Positions 11,231 to 22,595 of a DNA stretch of 64,000 nucleotides are shown here, piece after piece (positions within the stretch are counted from its first letter, which is position 1; each line of letters begins with the position of its first letter). Below the pieces are notes generated by a model. That model did no database searches. It was given only the letters and a program-made list of their open reading frames with translations, and was not told the DNA's origin. Both the position numbers and the translations under genes were made by a program. This DNA comes from Saccopteryx bilineata (taxonomy: Eukaryota; Chordata; Mammalia; Chiroptera; Emballonuridae), in assembly GCF_036850765.1 (NCBI RefSeq), contig NC_089494.1:234812779-234876778 (forward strand), written 5' to 3'.

Positions 11231-13349
11231 CATTCAATACCACGCTCAAAATAAGTGTTTAGGGGCCTTTCAGTGGTGGTTTAAAATAATTATCGTGAGG
11301 GCTTTGGTAAAAGCCTTTATCCACAGAACTATTTAAATTATATAATTACATCCCCTACCTCACTCTTCCTTCTCTTCCCTGGGTTGTCTCTGCTATGTGC
11401 TCCCCACCCCAACACAGAGACATAAACTTGGACCCACATCCGACACTTCTCTTCCTCTCTCTCTTTCCCATGTATCCTGAGTGAGACGGGATGTCTCAGA
11501 AGGACTTATTTGCCTGATGGAACCTATCATAATCCCAAATCCCAAATCCCAAACCATGGCCCAGAAGCTGAGAGCAATTTACCCAGCACGATGGCTTCCT
11601 TTTCTTACCGTCACCCATATTGTAACCCTCCACCTTTTTCAGATGGCATGACCCCACAGGGATGCTGGGCCATTTCCTCAATTACAGTGTTTTAGATCTA
11701 CTCCCGCCCCCAGAGATCCCATATCTATGTATCAGCAAAGCATGGAATTTTTTTTTTTTTGTCTGTTTCCCTCTCCGTTCTATTGAGCAATGTGTATTGA
11801 TTAAATGCATTTGCTTGGCTGCCTTCCACTACGCTGTGTCAGAGGACTTCTTTGACCGCATGTTTTTGATGATTTCACCTCTGTCTGTCCTTACCCATTT
11901 TGGAAAGATTACCTTATGCTGATTTGGTTCTATAAGAATATGTTTTTTAAAAGGTTACTTTCTAGTATAGTCTGAGAGTTCAGAAACACCAGAGCTTTTT
12001 GATCAAAGTCTAAGAGAACTACTAATCCTGTTTGGGAGAGTGCTGCTTGGACCCGTAGTCTGTAAATGTACTTTCTCTCTACTCTTAGACAATTTACAAC
12101 TTATTACAGCCTGCAGTAGCTACAGGAGTAGTAGTAACACGTGTCACATTGGGCTATACGGAATGTCCACCGTTCCACTGAATCAGTAGCTCATTGTCAA
12201 AAAAAAATTGGTAATGCCAATTTTATTCATGTTGCTCTATGGGAGTCATAAGTCCCTCTTTAAGAATGTGCTAATATTGTTTATCCTTGATATGGTCGTA
12301 ATGTTACGAAGAACGTCCTTGGAATGGTCTGTTAATTTGTAATTTTAGGGCGTGAACATTTGGAGAGAGTAAAAGTAGAGAAAGAATGAAACATTCTTTG
12401 GCCAAAAATTTATAAATACCTCATGTCTTAAATGAGAAGATGGGACCACAAACCACCAAAATAGTTAACAAAATATATGTTAGTTTAAGATTCATATATA
12501 TATATTTTTTTTTTTATTTGACATTTGAAGTAAACTGATAGTAGGTTTTTATTTTATTTTATTTTGATAGTAGGTTTTTAAAGGTAAACCCTTAACACAC
12601 TAAAGTAAGATTTTTTTCCACCACCATCCCCCGGTAAATATTTCTTTGTTTTTAAAAACAGCACCTAAGAGGGTAAATTGATGGTGTTGTACCTGAAGAA
12701 CATGCCAGCAAACAGGCCTCTGTGTTTTCTTTAACATTCGTTATTTTAAACCTAGTATTTATGAAGTACCCACTTGTATGTAATGCTATTTTATGTAATT
12801 TTATATATATATGTAATCTTATATTTTTATGGGCACTTAAAGTCTAACTATTGATATGATCATCAATGCCAAAAACATTCAGATAATGAAAAAGGAAACA
12901 CCAACTCAGTTTGTAACTTTCAAGTTATTTTTCACCTAAGAGTTTTATCAGGTTGGAAACAGAAATTAAGATATAGAGAAAAACAGTCTAGATAGGTATA
13001 TATGAATATTTGGCCTGCTACCCTGTAGTGAGAGCCATATGCCGTTTGAGATGAGTGAATGCTCTCTCTCCTAGAACTATGGGGACGACAGGTTTCAGCT
13101 GCTTTCTCTGTGTAGTGGAAGGAGTGACCAGTAGCATTTGAATGTTGGCCATCAAGAGGTGGACTGAAATAAAATTGCTAATGGGAGATTTCAAAAGTAA
13201 ATCTAGAATTATCTCAGTAACCCACCCTTGGATTGCACTGACATTGTGCATCGCTCAGCAGTTTGCAGATCTTGCTTCATCATGTGTGGGCACAGCTGTC
13301 AGACCCAGTCTGAGGACCAGAAAGAGCTCATCTTTCTTGGATGTCAGCT

Positions 13350-13548
13350 CTGAGCCAAGCACTGCGTAGGGCACTTGACTCACATGTAAAGGAGTTAGTA
13401 CATTTTGTCACTACAATAACCCTACGAAAGAGACATTGACCCAATTTTATAAATGAGAGCAATGTGATTTAGAGACATTAAGTAGTCTGCCTAAAGAAAG
13501 CATTCTATAAGTGGTAGAGCAATAATGATTCAAACCAAGTCATTCTGC
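13350..13548 (+). repeat. MIR fragment
   Basis: Nearly complete MIR core: 'actgcgtagggcacttgact', 'cactacaataaccctacga', 'cccaattttataaatgag', 'acattaagtagtctgcctaa', 'gtggtagagcaa...gattcaaacc'. This is the classic order of the mammalian-wide tRNA-derived MIR SINE. It is old and inactive. Confidence 0.8.
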
Positions 13549-14651
13549 ATCAAATAGAGATTGTCAAATAAAAGAAATATAAAATAATGAGGAGGTAGAT
13601 GAGAATACATACGTACTCCTGGTGAAAACATTTATGGATAGACCATGAAATGAACTTTTTCATGTAATGTGTAATATAATCCTTTTTAGAATACTGATCC
13701 TATGAAGTCATCTGAGCCAAAAGTGCTTTTGGAATTCTTGGTGTCTTTTCTTAAGCTAGTGGTTGAAACTATTCCTTATTTCTCATATAGTTTGTTTTCT
13801 CCTTTTCCATCACTGAAGACTTATTTCAAAATTAAACACTTAATATTTCCTTTTCAGAAAGGTGGGAAATATTCAATTAGCTTATTTTTACCTCATACTC
13901 CATATCCACCTGAAGTTGAGAAAAGCCTTGCATTCTCAGCCACAGGGCATTGTTTTGGCTTCTGGAACTTTAGTTTTTCTAATGTGGCTTCACCATTTCG
14001 CGAGCCCATGTGGCCAGCCTGGACCTTTTAACGTTCTGTTTGTCGATGGCTGCACGTTTGAACGTTACGTGTGGATGGTGGTTGTCTCTGACTGGCGGTG
14101 ACTTGTGTGCATGAGCTGACAAGTTCTGTAGGGTTACGTCACAGTGGCTCAGCCTCCAGCAGGTGTCTCGTTTGAGCTGTCACCGTCTCTATTCAGCAAC
14201 AGTCCTACTGTGTCTTCCCGGAACATCGTGCTGCCTTTTGCCCTGATTATAGAAAGTAAGTGAAGACAGAAAGTTGTGCTGCTGACACTAATGTCAGAAC
14301 TATGGGCTTCATAAACTGAAGTCCATTCTGACAAGGGGGGTGGTAGTGTGTCTTTCCAAAGTGATTCATCATTGGCCCCAGCAGAGGCTGATTTCACTTC
14401 GCTGGTGATGAACTCATAAGGGAGAAGAACAAATCCCAGAACAATGACATGCATATTGGATCTGCAAGTCAAAGTGTAGTTTAGAATTTTGACAGATTAT
14501 TTTTCCTCCTGGGAATAGAATCCTCCTTATAACACAAGTTTCTCATTGAACCTGCACACAGATTCCCAGGAATAAATATAAATGCTAAGTACTTATTTGT
14601 ATTAAGACCCAACGCTGACATGTACGTTGCACAAAATGTGTATAAATATAC

Positions 14652-14807
14652 TTTTTAAATTTTTTATTTATTGATTTTTAGCAAGAAAGGAAAGGAGAGA
14701 GAAAGACAGACAGGAACATCGAGCTGTTATATGTGCCAGACCAGGGATCAAACCGGCAACCTCTGCACTTGGGGAGGATGCTCTAACCAGCGAGCTGTTG
14801 GCCAGGG
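14652..14807 (-). mobile_element. tRNA-derived VES-like bat SINE, minus strand
   Basis: On the plus strand it starts with a T-rich tail ('ttttttatttattgatttttag') and ends with the reversed head 'gaccagggatcaaaccggcaa...gctctaaccagcgagctgttggccaggg', i.e. reversed B box and A box. It is of the shorter VES-like type and about 155 bp long. No clean target duplication was found. Confidence 0.8.
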
Positions 14808-16359
14808 TGTACATGTTTTCTTTGAAGTTCTGTTGTTTGGGCTTGGCCACACTGGTGACACCCTGTGGGGCATCATTCCTCACCTCCTCTCTGTTGGTTA
14901 GCCGGGTAACCAGTCTTCAAGTTAGAGAGATTAGAGGCTTTTGTCTTCCTTTTCTTAGGGATAGTTGCACATTCTCTCCTGGGGTGTTCCTTGGATCTTC
15001 TCCTAAGTAAGACCCATTGTCCTGTAAACTTCTGAAAAGAATCAGGAAAGAAACCAAAAGGTGAGAAGCTGAAAAAAAGGCCATTCTTAAGCAGGTGCTT
15101 TGTGCAACTTTACACTTCGGGCCATCAAAAACATAGCTCTTAGGTGGCCTGATATGTTCGCATATCTGGCCTCTGAGCTCCTTAGACTGTTCCAAGCAGA
15201 GTTTTTGCCAAAATGAAAACGATGTCTTGCATGCTGTGATCCTTCCCAAACAAGTCAGGGCTATTGATTTATTTCATTATGAAACTGTGTCAGATTTCAC
15301 TGTCTCGGGTGCCCTCTGTGATTTTTATCAAGGGTCTCGTTGGTCAGGGTCCTGTAAAAGTGACCAGTCTCCAATTTCCTTAAGATTGGTGGTGTTTTAT
15401 GGACAGGTCGTCTGTTTTTCCAGGCTGTACCCTAAAGGTCCTAATGGAACTTTTAAAAGGCCTTCTGGACAGAGTTGTCTTTGTGAGGAATCCTACGTAG
15501 CCGATGTCTTTCTTTTTCTTTTCCAAATATGTGTTTTATACATTGTCTACTTTTCATTGGCCCACAGTTACACAACCTGGCTTGGTCACTAAGGAGTTAG
15601 TCAAGGTGTTCATTCTGTTATATGCAATAGACAATTAATATTCTTTGAGACAGAAGTAGACATTGGATCATAACTTCCACTTTGTTCTCCATTTGTTTCT
15701 GTAATAAGTATATTGATGTTTATACTGATTGTTCTAATGAAGAATATCTAAGATTATACTTGAGTTTTATAGGCAGAAAACAACCCTAAAAATGGTCACA
15801 CAGGAAAACTAACTTCTCACAAGGTATTCTCCATTCATTAATAATTTAGTCATTCCTTTATTACCAAGCTTTTGTCCATTTTATTTCAACTATTCAGTAA
15901 GGGCCTCGGTCCTGCAGAGAAAATAGAGATATAAACAGATAAGCTACTATACATCATGCTTATAAACAAAGTATTTGAAGAATCCAAAAGATAGAAGTAT
16001 TCATGTTACCTGGAGTACGCAGGAAATGTCAGATCAAGGGACCATTTCTTGTTTTCTTTTTATTTGTTCATTGTTTGTAGTATATAGTCTTGAAGGAAAA
16101 AAAAAAGTAATGGCATTAGGAAGATGAAGATGAAAGAGAGAAGTGGGAGAGACAGAGGGGAGAGGAGAAGAGAGCACTTCCCCAAGCTTGAGAATTAGGG
16201 AGGGTTGTTGTATACACATAGATAGAATCCTTTAGAACCACAGTATAGTCATTGCGACCAAGGCAGTTAATATTGCCGTCGGATCATCTAACACCAACTA
16301 ATTACAAAAACACCCTTTTCACTAGAACTATGCTTTATCATTCAAACCAGGACACTTTT

Positions 16360-16450
16360 AAAAAGTAATTGTAATTTATATACAGGAAAATATATACATC
16401 TTAGGTGCATAGCTCTGTGGATTTTTATCATATGGATATGCCTAAGTAAT
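16360..16450 (+). repeat. Probable L1 3'-UTR fragment
   Basis: 'aattgtaatttatatacaggaaaat...catcttaggtgcatagctctgtggattttta' resembles the old L1 segment reading 'attgaagtataatttacatac...cttaagtgtacagttcgatg'. It is short and diverged, so this is a tentative call. Confidence 0.4.
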
Positions 16451-17893
16451 TGCTACACAAAACAAGATAACCGATGTAGTCAGGACTGATTATTGAGTAT
16501 TATAGATGTATATATACACAAAATATACAGAAAGGATATTGCATTAACTGTTGATGATTGGTTACTGAGATACAGAATATATGGGTGTTGTACGAATGTT
16601 TGTTTGAAATTTTTAAATAAAAACTTTTATTTAAAAAAGAATTAGAGAGGATTAAGTAAAGGGAAGTTTCTAATTTAAGCAAGAACACTTGAGGGAATTC
16701 TTTGTGGTAGAGATGTGCTCGGTAAAACAGGTCGACGTTTGCTGAAGTGACAGGGGCCCAATTTGGAGCCGTGAGAAGGAAAGGTCTGGAGTAGCCTCTG
16801 GGAGATGTGGAATCCACTCCCCATGGGAAGAAGTCTAGGTCAGCAGCCATGAGCACCCAGAGAAGAGGCAAGAGTGGAGTAGAGCCTGTCCTCATAGGAG
16901 GTGGTTCATTTCCCTCCTTCATTGTCAGGACTGAGAACCGAGGAGAATGTTGCTTGTGGCCTAAATGTGAACTGGCGAGGCAGGAAAGCACAGTAGGAGG
17001 TCCAGGGGCTGAGGGTTTCTTGTGAGCACTTGGCCACAGGTAGAGAATAGAGTTGAGTGATTGACCGAAGCGTCCACACAGGATGCAGGCGATGGGAGGT
17101 ACAAGTAAGTCCTGCCTTCCCTGTGGCTGCCTCCCTTGCCTAGGTCGCTGCCTGGTGTGGCACCTGAACCCCAGCCTCGCCCCCTTGTCTCTCTGTCTCC
17201 CCAGGTCGTCTACCCTTCTGACTCTCCCTGGTTATAGCAACAGATGCCCCTTTTCCTCCAGCCCACCAAGAAGACCGTGGCAAACGAGGAGACACGCAGC
17301 TCCTGTTCTGCTGTACTGTGTAGTCCTTTTATTCTTCTGATTTAGCTTCTCATGTATATATTTTCGCTTCCACATGTCATTAAGTTGAAATGTTTAAACA
17401 TTTCCTTCTTCAACCAAAAAGAAGACAAAGCAACGGCTAATGTCGTGATAAATTTATTTCCAGCTACAGGAGATAAGCTCCAGTGCCGTGCGGCCATAAA
17501 CTATGGCTCTCGGGCTTAGGGGAGAAGCAATAAACTTTTATAAATAAAAAAATTTTAAAATAGTCCTGGCAGTGGAAATAAGGGTAAAATATAAATTGTA
17601 ACTGGCAGCACACAGCCAACACCAGAGCTACTTGCGAAGGAAAACTAGGAACTAAAAGAAGAAAATGTTTGCACCTTTTTGTTGTTGTTGTTGTGACCTT
17701 ACACCCTCCGTGGGCTGGCTAGAGAATTCACTGTGAGAAGTTTTTGTGTCCCTTTCTGAAATTGTATCTCAATTACATCTCCTGACACCTTTTGATTTGC
17801 TGAAGACTTGTGATAATCACCAAGGAAACCCGGGGGTACTGAGGCTGTAAATGAGAGACTTCTCAGCAAATGTCCAGGTGTTAGAGAACACCT

Positions 17894-17899
17894 TCGAGA

Positions 17900-17942
<43 letters not shown>
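17894..17942. repeat. (GA)n microsatellite
   Basis: An essentially uninterrupted GA/AG dinucleotide run of about 49 bp. It sits 500 bp before the long pyrimidine tract, on which the purines lie on the opposite strand. Confidence 0.95.
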
Positions 17943-17943
<1 letters not shown>

Positions 17944-18195
17944 CTGGGCACACGAGGCCTGCCCCCAGGAGGTTTATGAGGGAGCTCGTGCAGCTCAGGG
18001 GTTGACTTGACTGTCGGTCTTGCTCTGCAGCTGATTTTTAAAGAAATTTGAAGTCCTCCTGGGGTCTATCTCAGGTTTCATTTGGATTTTCAGCTCAGGA
18101 GACACTTGGGCAAAAGCTTTTAAAAGTACAGTGGCATTTTAGTGAACAATGCTTTGGTTTGAAGGACTATTGAAGTAGTGGATTATTACCGTAGA

Positions 18196-18405
18196 CCCAG
18201 GTCGGCAAATGCGAGCCACATGCGGCTCTTTGGCCCCTTGAGTGCGGCTCTTCCACAAAATACCACATGCAGGTGCTGCCTCGATAAGGAATGTCCTTAC
18301 CTATATAGTTTAAGTTTAAAATTTTTGGCTCTCAAAAGAAATTTCAATCATTGTACTGTTGATATTTGACTCTGTTGACTAATGAGTTTGCCGACCACTG
18401 GTTTA
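18196..18405 (+). mobile_element. hAT-type MITE, copy 1 of a pair
   Basis: About 210 bp with ends CCAGGTCGGCAAATGCGAGCC and AGTTTGCCGACCACTGG as imperfect inverted repeats. The interior ('gagtgcggctcttccacaaa', 'ttggctctcaaaagaaattt', 'gttgactaatgag') is shared with the element at 35784-35997, which lies in the opposite orientation. Exact ends and target duplication could not be fixed. It is non-coding, and its superfamily is inferred from the termini. Confidence 0.8.
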
Positions 18406-18432
18406 GGAAATTAAGGCGCAAGTAAGAGTATA

Positions 18433-19523
18433 CCTCTCTCCTGTCCTCTCCCCTCTCCCCTCTCCCCTCTCCCCTCTCTCCTCTCTCCCCTCTCCCTTCT
18501 CCTCTCCCCTCTCCCCTCTCCCCTCTCCCCTCTCCCCTCTCCCCTCTCCCCTCTCCCCTCTCCCCTCTCTCCCCTCTCCCTTCTCCTCTTTCCTCTCCCC
18601 TCTCCCCCTACTCTTTCTCCTCTCCTCTCTCCCCTCTCCCTTCTCTCCTCTCCCTTTTCCCCTCTCCCCTCTTTCCTCTCCTTTCTCCTCTCCCTTCTAC
18701 CTTTTCCTCTCTCCTCTCTCCTCTCTCCTGTCTCCTTTCTCCTCTCCCCTCTCTTCTCTCCTCTCCCCTCTCCTCTCTCTCCTCTCCCCTCTCCTCTCTC
18801 TCTTCTCCCATCTCCTCTCTCCTCTCTCTTCTCTCCTCTCTCTCTACTTCCCTCTCCTCTCCCCTCTCCTCTCTCTTCTCTCCTCTCTCTACTTTCCTCC
18901 CCTCTCCTCTCTCCTCTCCCCTCTCCTCTGCTCTCTCCTCTCTCCTCTCCCCTCTCCTCTGCTCTCTCCTCTCTCCTCTCCCCTCTCCTCTGCTCTCTCC
19001 TCTCCTCTCTCTACTTCCCTCTCCTCTCCCCTCTCCTCTGCTCTCTCCTCTCTCCTCTCCCCTCTCCTCTGCTCTCTCCTCTCTCTTCTCTCTCTACTTC
19101 CCTCTCCTCTCCCCTCTCCTCTGCTCTCTCCTCTCTTCTCTCCCCTCTCCTCTGCTCTCTCCTCTCTCTTCTCTCTCTACTTCCCTCTCCTCTCCCCTCT
19201 CCTCTGCTCTCTCCTCTCCTCTCTCTACTTCCCTCTCCTCTCCCCTCTCCTCTGCTCTCTCCTCTCTTCTCTCCCCTCTCCTCTGCTCTCTCCTCTCTCT
19301 TCTCTCTCTACTTCCCTCTCCTCTCCCCTCTCCTCTGCTCTCTCCTCTCTTCTCTCCCCTCTCCTCTGCTCTCTCCTCTCTCCTCTCTCTCTACTTCCCT
19401 CTCCTCTCCCCTCTCCTCTGCTCTCTCCTCTCTCCTCTCCCTTTTCCGCTCTTCCCTCCCCTCTTCGCTCTCCTCTTTCCTCTCCTCTTTCCTTTCTTCT
19501 CTCTCTCTCTCTCTCTTTCTCTC
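18433..19523. repeat. 1.1-kb pure polypyrimidine tract with 83-bp higher-order period
   Basis: About 1,090 bp of almost pure C and T on the plus strand, built from ctctcc/ctctccc-like units. The rare interruption 'ctacttccct' recurs with its t at 19012, 19095, 19178, 19226, 19309 and 19392, giving spacings of 83, 83, 48, 83 and 83 bp, so the right half is a higher-order tandem array. A minus-strand frame of 67 codons in it (Glu/Arg-rich) is a repeat artefact. Such tracts are known to be able to form intramolecular triplex (H-DNA). Confidence 0.97.
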
Positions 19524-19844
19524 AAATCAGAAGTGATAATAGAGAAAGAAATGGGATGCTGCCAGGAGGATTAAATCAGAATTTATCAGTGCTCTCATTC
19601 AGTACACTTGTCTTTCCAAGCATCTGTAATTGCAGACCGACTGTGCTTGTTGCTGGAAACCAGGTTCAACATGGTCTCTCCCTCCAGGAACTGAGCTGGC
19701 ATACAGTGAGTTACACCTGGCAGCGTAGAGTGAGTGACACCTGGCAGCATGGGCAGTGAGTCTGGGAGGACATGGAGCAAGGCAAGCTTGATTTAGACGT
19801 GGTAGCCCCGCCTCTGGAGGCAAAGGCATCCAGAGAGGAAATAA

Positions 19845-20000
19845 AGGAGTTGAGATGGTGAAGGGAAGTAGAACAAAAGCTAGTTGGGCTTCAGTTGTGG
19901 AAAGCTTTAAATGTCATTGCAAGGAGTTTGGAACACATCAACAGTGGGAAGCCATAGAAGTGAGAACAAGCAGGGCCATTATCTGTGTTTTAAATTGTTT
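19845..20000 (+). repeat. Fragment of ancient repeat related to 150-1190
   Basis: 'ttgggcttcagttgtggaaagctttaaatg', 'aaggagtttggaacacat' and 'agtgggaagccatagaagtg' are the diverged but ordered middle of the mammal-wide repeat seen at the window start (typical form: 'ggccttgtaggcc...aaggagtttgga...atgggaagccattgga'). Confidence 0.5.
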
Positions 20001-21729
20001 TTTTTTTTTTTTAAGAGAATTCTCTGTTGGCCTTAAGGAGCTGAGACAAGGCTGAGGGCTCTAGGGAACAACAGAGGGAATGTGTGGGCATCCCATTGAC
20101 ACTTTGCTAGGCCTGGTGCCGTCTGAAGTTGGATTTGTGTTTGCTGGATTGTGTAGAGAAGGTCAGGCTCGCTCAGAAATTTAATTGTCAGTGTCATTTC
20201 ACTGTAAAGCAAGTAGCCCTGTGTTGGCGGGCAGGGAGTTTGTATTCTGTCTCCTGTCTCTGATCTGCAGGGTGGGGGGAGCAGTCAGGCCTACTGCCTG
20301 GGGTTGTAATAAGCTTGACTGAAATGTGGTATCTGTACACGCCCTTAGGGCTACGCCTGGTGTGTGGTATGCGCTGCATATTGTCTCATTTCATTTTTAT
20401 TGTTTGTTAGTTGACTGATTTAGTTGCTTGTTCTTTTAATCTGTGTGCAGACAGACAGTTTTAAGACTGTCCAAGCTAATCTACTATAGATTGTCATTGG
20501 TACATTTTGCTTGCAGAATTTTATTGGCATTTTTTTACCTTCTTTTCTTAATTCCTCTTGAGCCAAAAGTTTCCAGCAGGAAATAAGAGGGTGAAGCCAA
20601 TAAATTAAAACAGCTACTTCCCCTCAATGTAAAGTGTGAACAGAAAATTCTGCAAAGCATGCTGCTGTATGGTGGTCCTCGGTGTCAGCATGTAACAGGG
20701 ACCTGTAACAGGGAACAGGGGAGTGTTAAGTCAGGTTCCAGCGCTGGGAAAATGGAGCGGTCTTGCTTTACAGTACAACGTGGTTCTATTATTTTGATAA
20801 ACAGATTCTGAAATTCCAGAACATATTGCGAACCACATTTGTATATGATTGCAGAAACACTTTCAAAAATCCCTAATATAAAATTTTAATTACCTCTGCC
20901 TTTGCCTCCCTCCATTGTGAAAATAACTTTGAAATGACTGTACCACATTCTTAAATTCTATCTCCTGTGACTTTAATAAAAAAAAAATCATTATGCATAT
21001 TTTCATTGTAGGACTATTTTATTATATAAATATGTATTTGTATCTATAATATAAATAACTGCAGGCTCAGATATTAGCTCTCAGGACAAAAGCCTGCCAG
21101 GAGGGAAATCGTTCCTGATCTTTCTCCTTGTACAGAGCCCACGTGCATTTGTTCACGCTGTTCGGGCACTGGTGAAACGGGAAACGGTCTCCTTAGGTTG
21201 GAGGAAGAATCTATAGGATTTGGGGAGAAAAACTAAACATTCTGAAACTTCCTGCCCTGAAAGAGCTGGGAAAGCCACTCTTGACAGAGAGAGGCTGAAA
21301 CCGCTTCTCTGTGGAGTTGAGGTGAACAAAGCTCTCCTTGACAGTGAAGGTTTCTATTGTGCCTGAATGTGAACTCTTCACTGATGGGACAGGTTCTTTT
21401 ATTTGATCCATCAAGATTACCAAGCCATATGTCACGACCCCCAACTAAAATACAGCATCATGAAATAATGATTAAAATCACAGAAGCCAATTCCCGAAGT
21501 GGCAAGAAATTATAGATACTGCATTTTCTCCTATTGATTACTGGGAATTAAGGTTCAATAGCATTGAGTTCTTCTGAAAAAATACCCGTAAATTATTTCA
21601 ATTCTTTTCTCCTTGATTTATGGATAAGCGGTTTTGACTGGTTCATAAATTAGGTCAATGTTGTTTTTTCATAAGTTAACTTACTGTAAATGTGTTTGCA
21701 GGGTTATGATTGGGCAGTTGGAGTAATGG

Positions 21730-21925
21730 GCAAAGGCTGCAGAGATAGACGATTTGTCATCTAGTCCCAACTCTGTAGGAACATGTGTGGCTATAAGCAA
21801 GTACTGTACTTAACTTTTCCTGATAAGTTTTGTCCCATTTCCTTTGAGAGGCTTTTCTGAGAATCAAATGAGTGGAGGTACATGAAAACCTCTTGAAACA
21901 TAAAAAGCACTAAAAGTAATTAAAC
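21730..21925 (-). repeat. MIR fragment, antisense
   Basis: Phrases 'ctagtcccaactctgtagga', 'tgtggctataagcaagtact', 'tacttaacttttcctga', 'gagaatcaaatgagtggagg' and 'aaaaagcactaaaagtaat' follow the reverse-complement MIR order ('tgtgaccttgggcaagttac...taaatgagat...aaagcact'). It lies 60 bp before the next ATP8A1 exon and is not part of the coding sequence. Confidence 0.65.
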
Positions 21926-21985
21926 ATAGTTGCTGAACAGCTTGAAGATAGAACGAATGAGCATTTTGTTTGTTTCATTTTACAG

Positions 21986-22158
21986 GGAACCAGGGAAACT
22001 CTCAGTCGTCACTGTACTACCCTTGGTGACGCTCTTCGGAAGGAGAATGATTTTGCTCTTATAATTGATGGGAAAACCCTCAAGTATGCCTTAACTTTCG
22101 GAGTACGGCATTATTTCCTGGACTTAGCTTTGTCATGCAAAGCTGTTATTTGCTGCAG
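21986..22158 (+). CDS. ATP8A1: ATP8A1 exon, P domain (GTRETLSRH...AVICC)
   Basis: A 173-bp exon after acceptor tttacag. It starts with a whole Gly codon and ends with AG, two bases of an Arg codon completed in the next exon (phase 2), before donor gtaaga. It encodes [20 protein letters not shown], then the [15 protein letters not shown] strand-helix unit and [14 protein letters not shown]. This belongs to the late P domain of P4-ATPases, where the fold positions the phosphoryl Asp and Mg2+. No frame disruption; 57 whole codons. Confidence 0.97.
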
Positions 22159-22536
22159 GTAAGATCTTCATATTGTCCGATTTCAGTAAAGAGCGACTTT
22201 ATCTTAACTGTCCTGATTTTTGAAGTTTCTTACAGTTATTCTATCCAGAACTTGAAAAATGTCAAGTTCTTTATTAATCGCTCAGACTCCAGGTTCACAA
22301 ACTGGGATAGAATTTATTAGCCGAGTTTTTCAAAATGAGTCTTAAAAATCCCTAATAGTTACGGTTCACAATTAGCATTGACAAGCTTCTTGCCATTCTC
22401 TGTATTTAAACTCAATTATTTACCTGCATTTCCAACGAGTGTTATTTCTACAGAGGTTATATTTTCTACTCTTAAATCTCCCATCCTACTGCTAGGATTT
22501 ATTTTGGGGAATGGCATGACGGGAGGCACTAACGAA

Positions 22537-22595
22537 ATCATTTTCCAAATAGCTAAACATTTTCCTGAAGGCTCAGCTATTTGGAAAATAATGAT
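22537..22595. other. Intronic inverted repeat (hairpin)
   Basis: ATTTTCCAAATAGCT on the left is matched perfectly by AGCTATTTGGAAAAT on the right (15 bp), extended by ATC/GAT with a small bulge; the loop is about 20 nt. It lies 380 bp downstream of the exon 21986-22158. No known transposon ends were recognised. Confidence 0.75.

Larger units (their letters stand above)
2051..21985 (+). other. ATP8A1: ATP8A1 intron (19.9 kb)
   Basis: Donor gtaagt at 2051 and acceptor tttacag ending at 21985; phase 0. Recognised contents are annotated separately: hAT MITE 2970-3168, SINEs at 3624, 6489, 8881 and 14652, MIR and L1 fragments, a duplicated ~100-bp segment (5699 and 7366), a CpG-rich patch at 11108, a (GA)n tract at 17894, a MITE near 18192 and the pyrimidine tract 18433-19523. 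The stretches 9080-11100, 11240-13340, 14820-17890 and 20060-21720 show nothing else I can identify beyond short fragments; none carries a convincing coding exon. Confidence 0.85.

Noticed and set aside
18608..18811. 67-codon Glu/Arg-rich frame on the minus strand
   Set aside because: It is an artefact of the polypurine strand of the pyrimidine tract.
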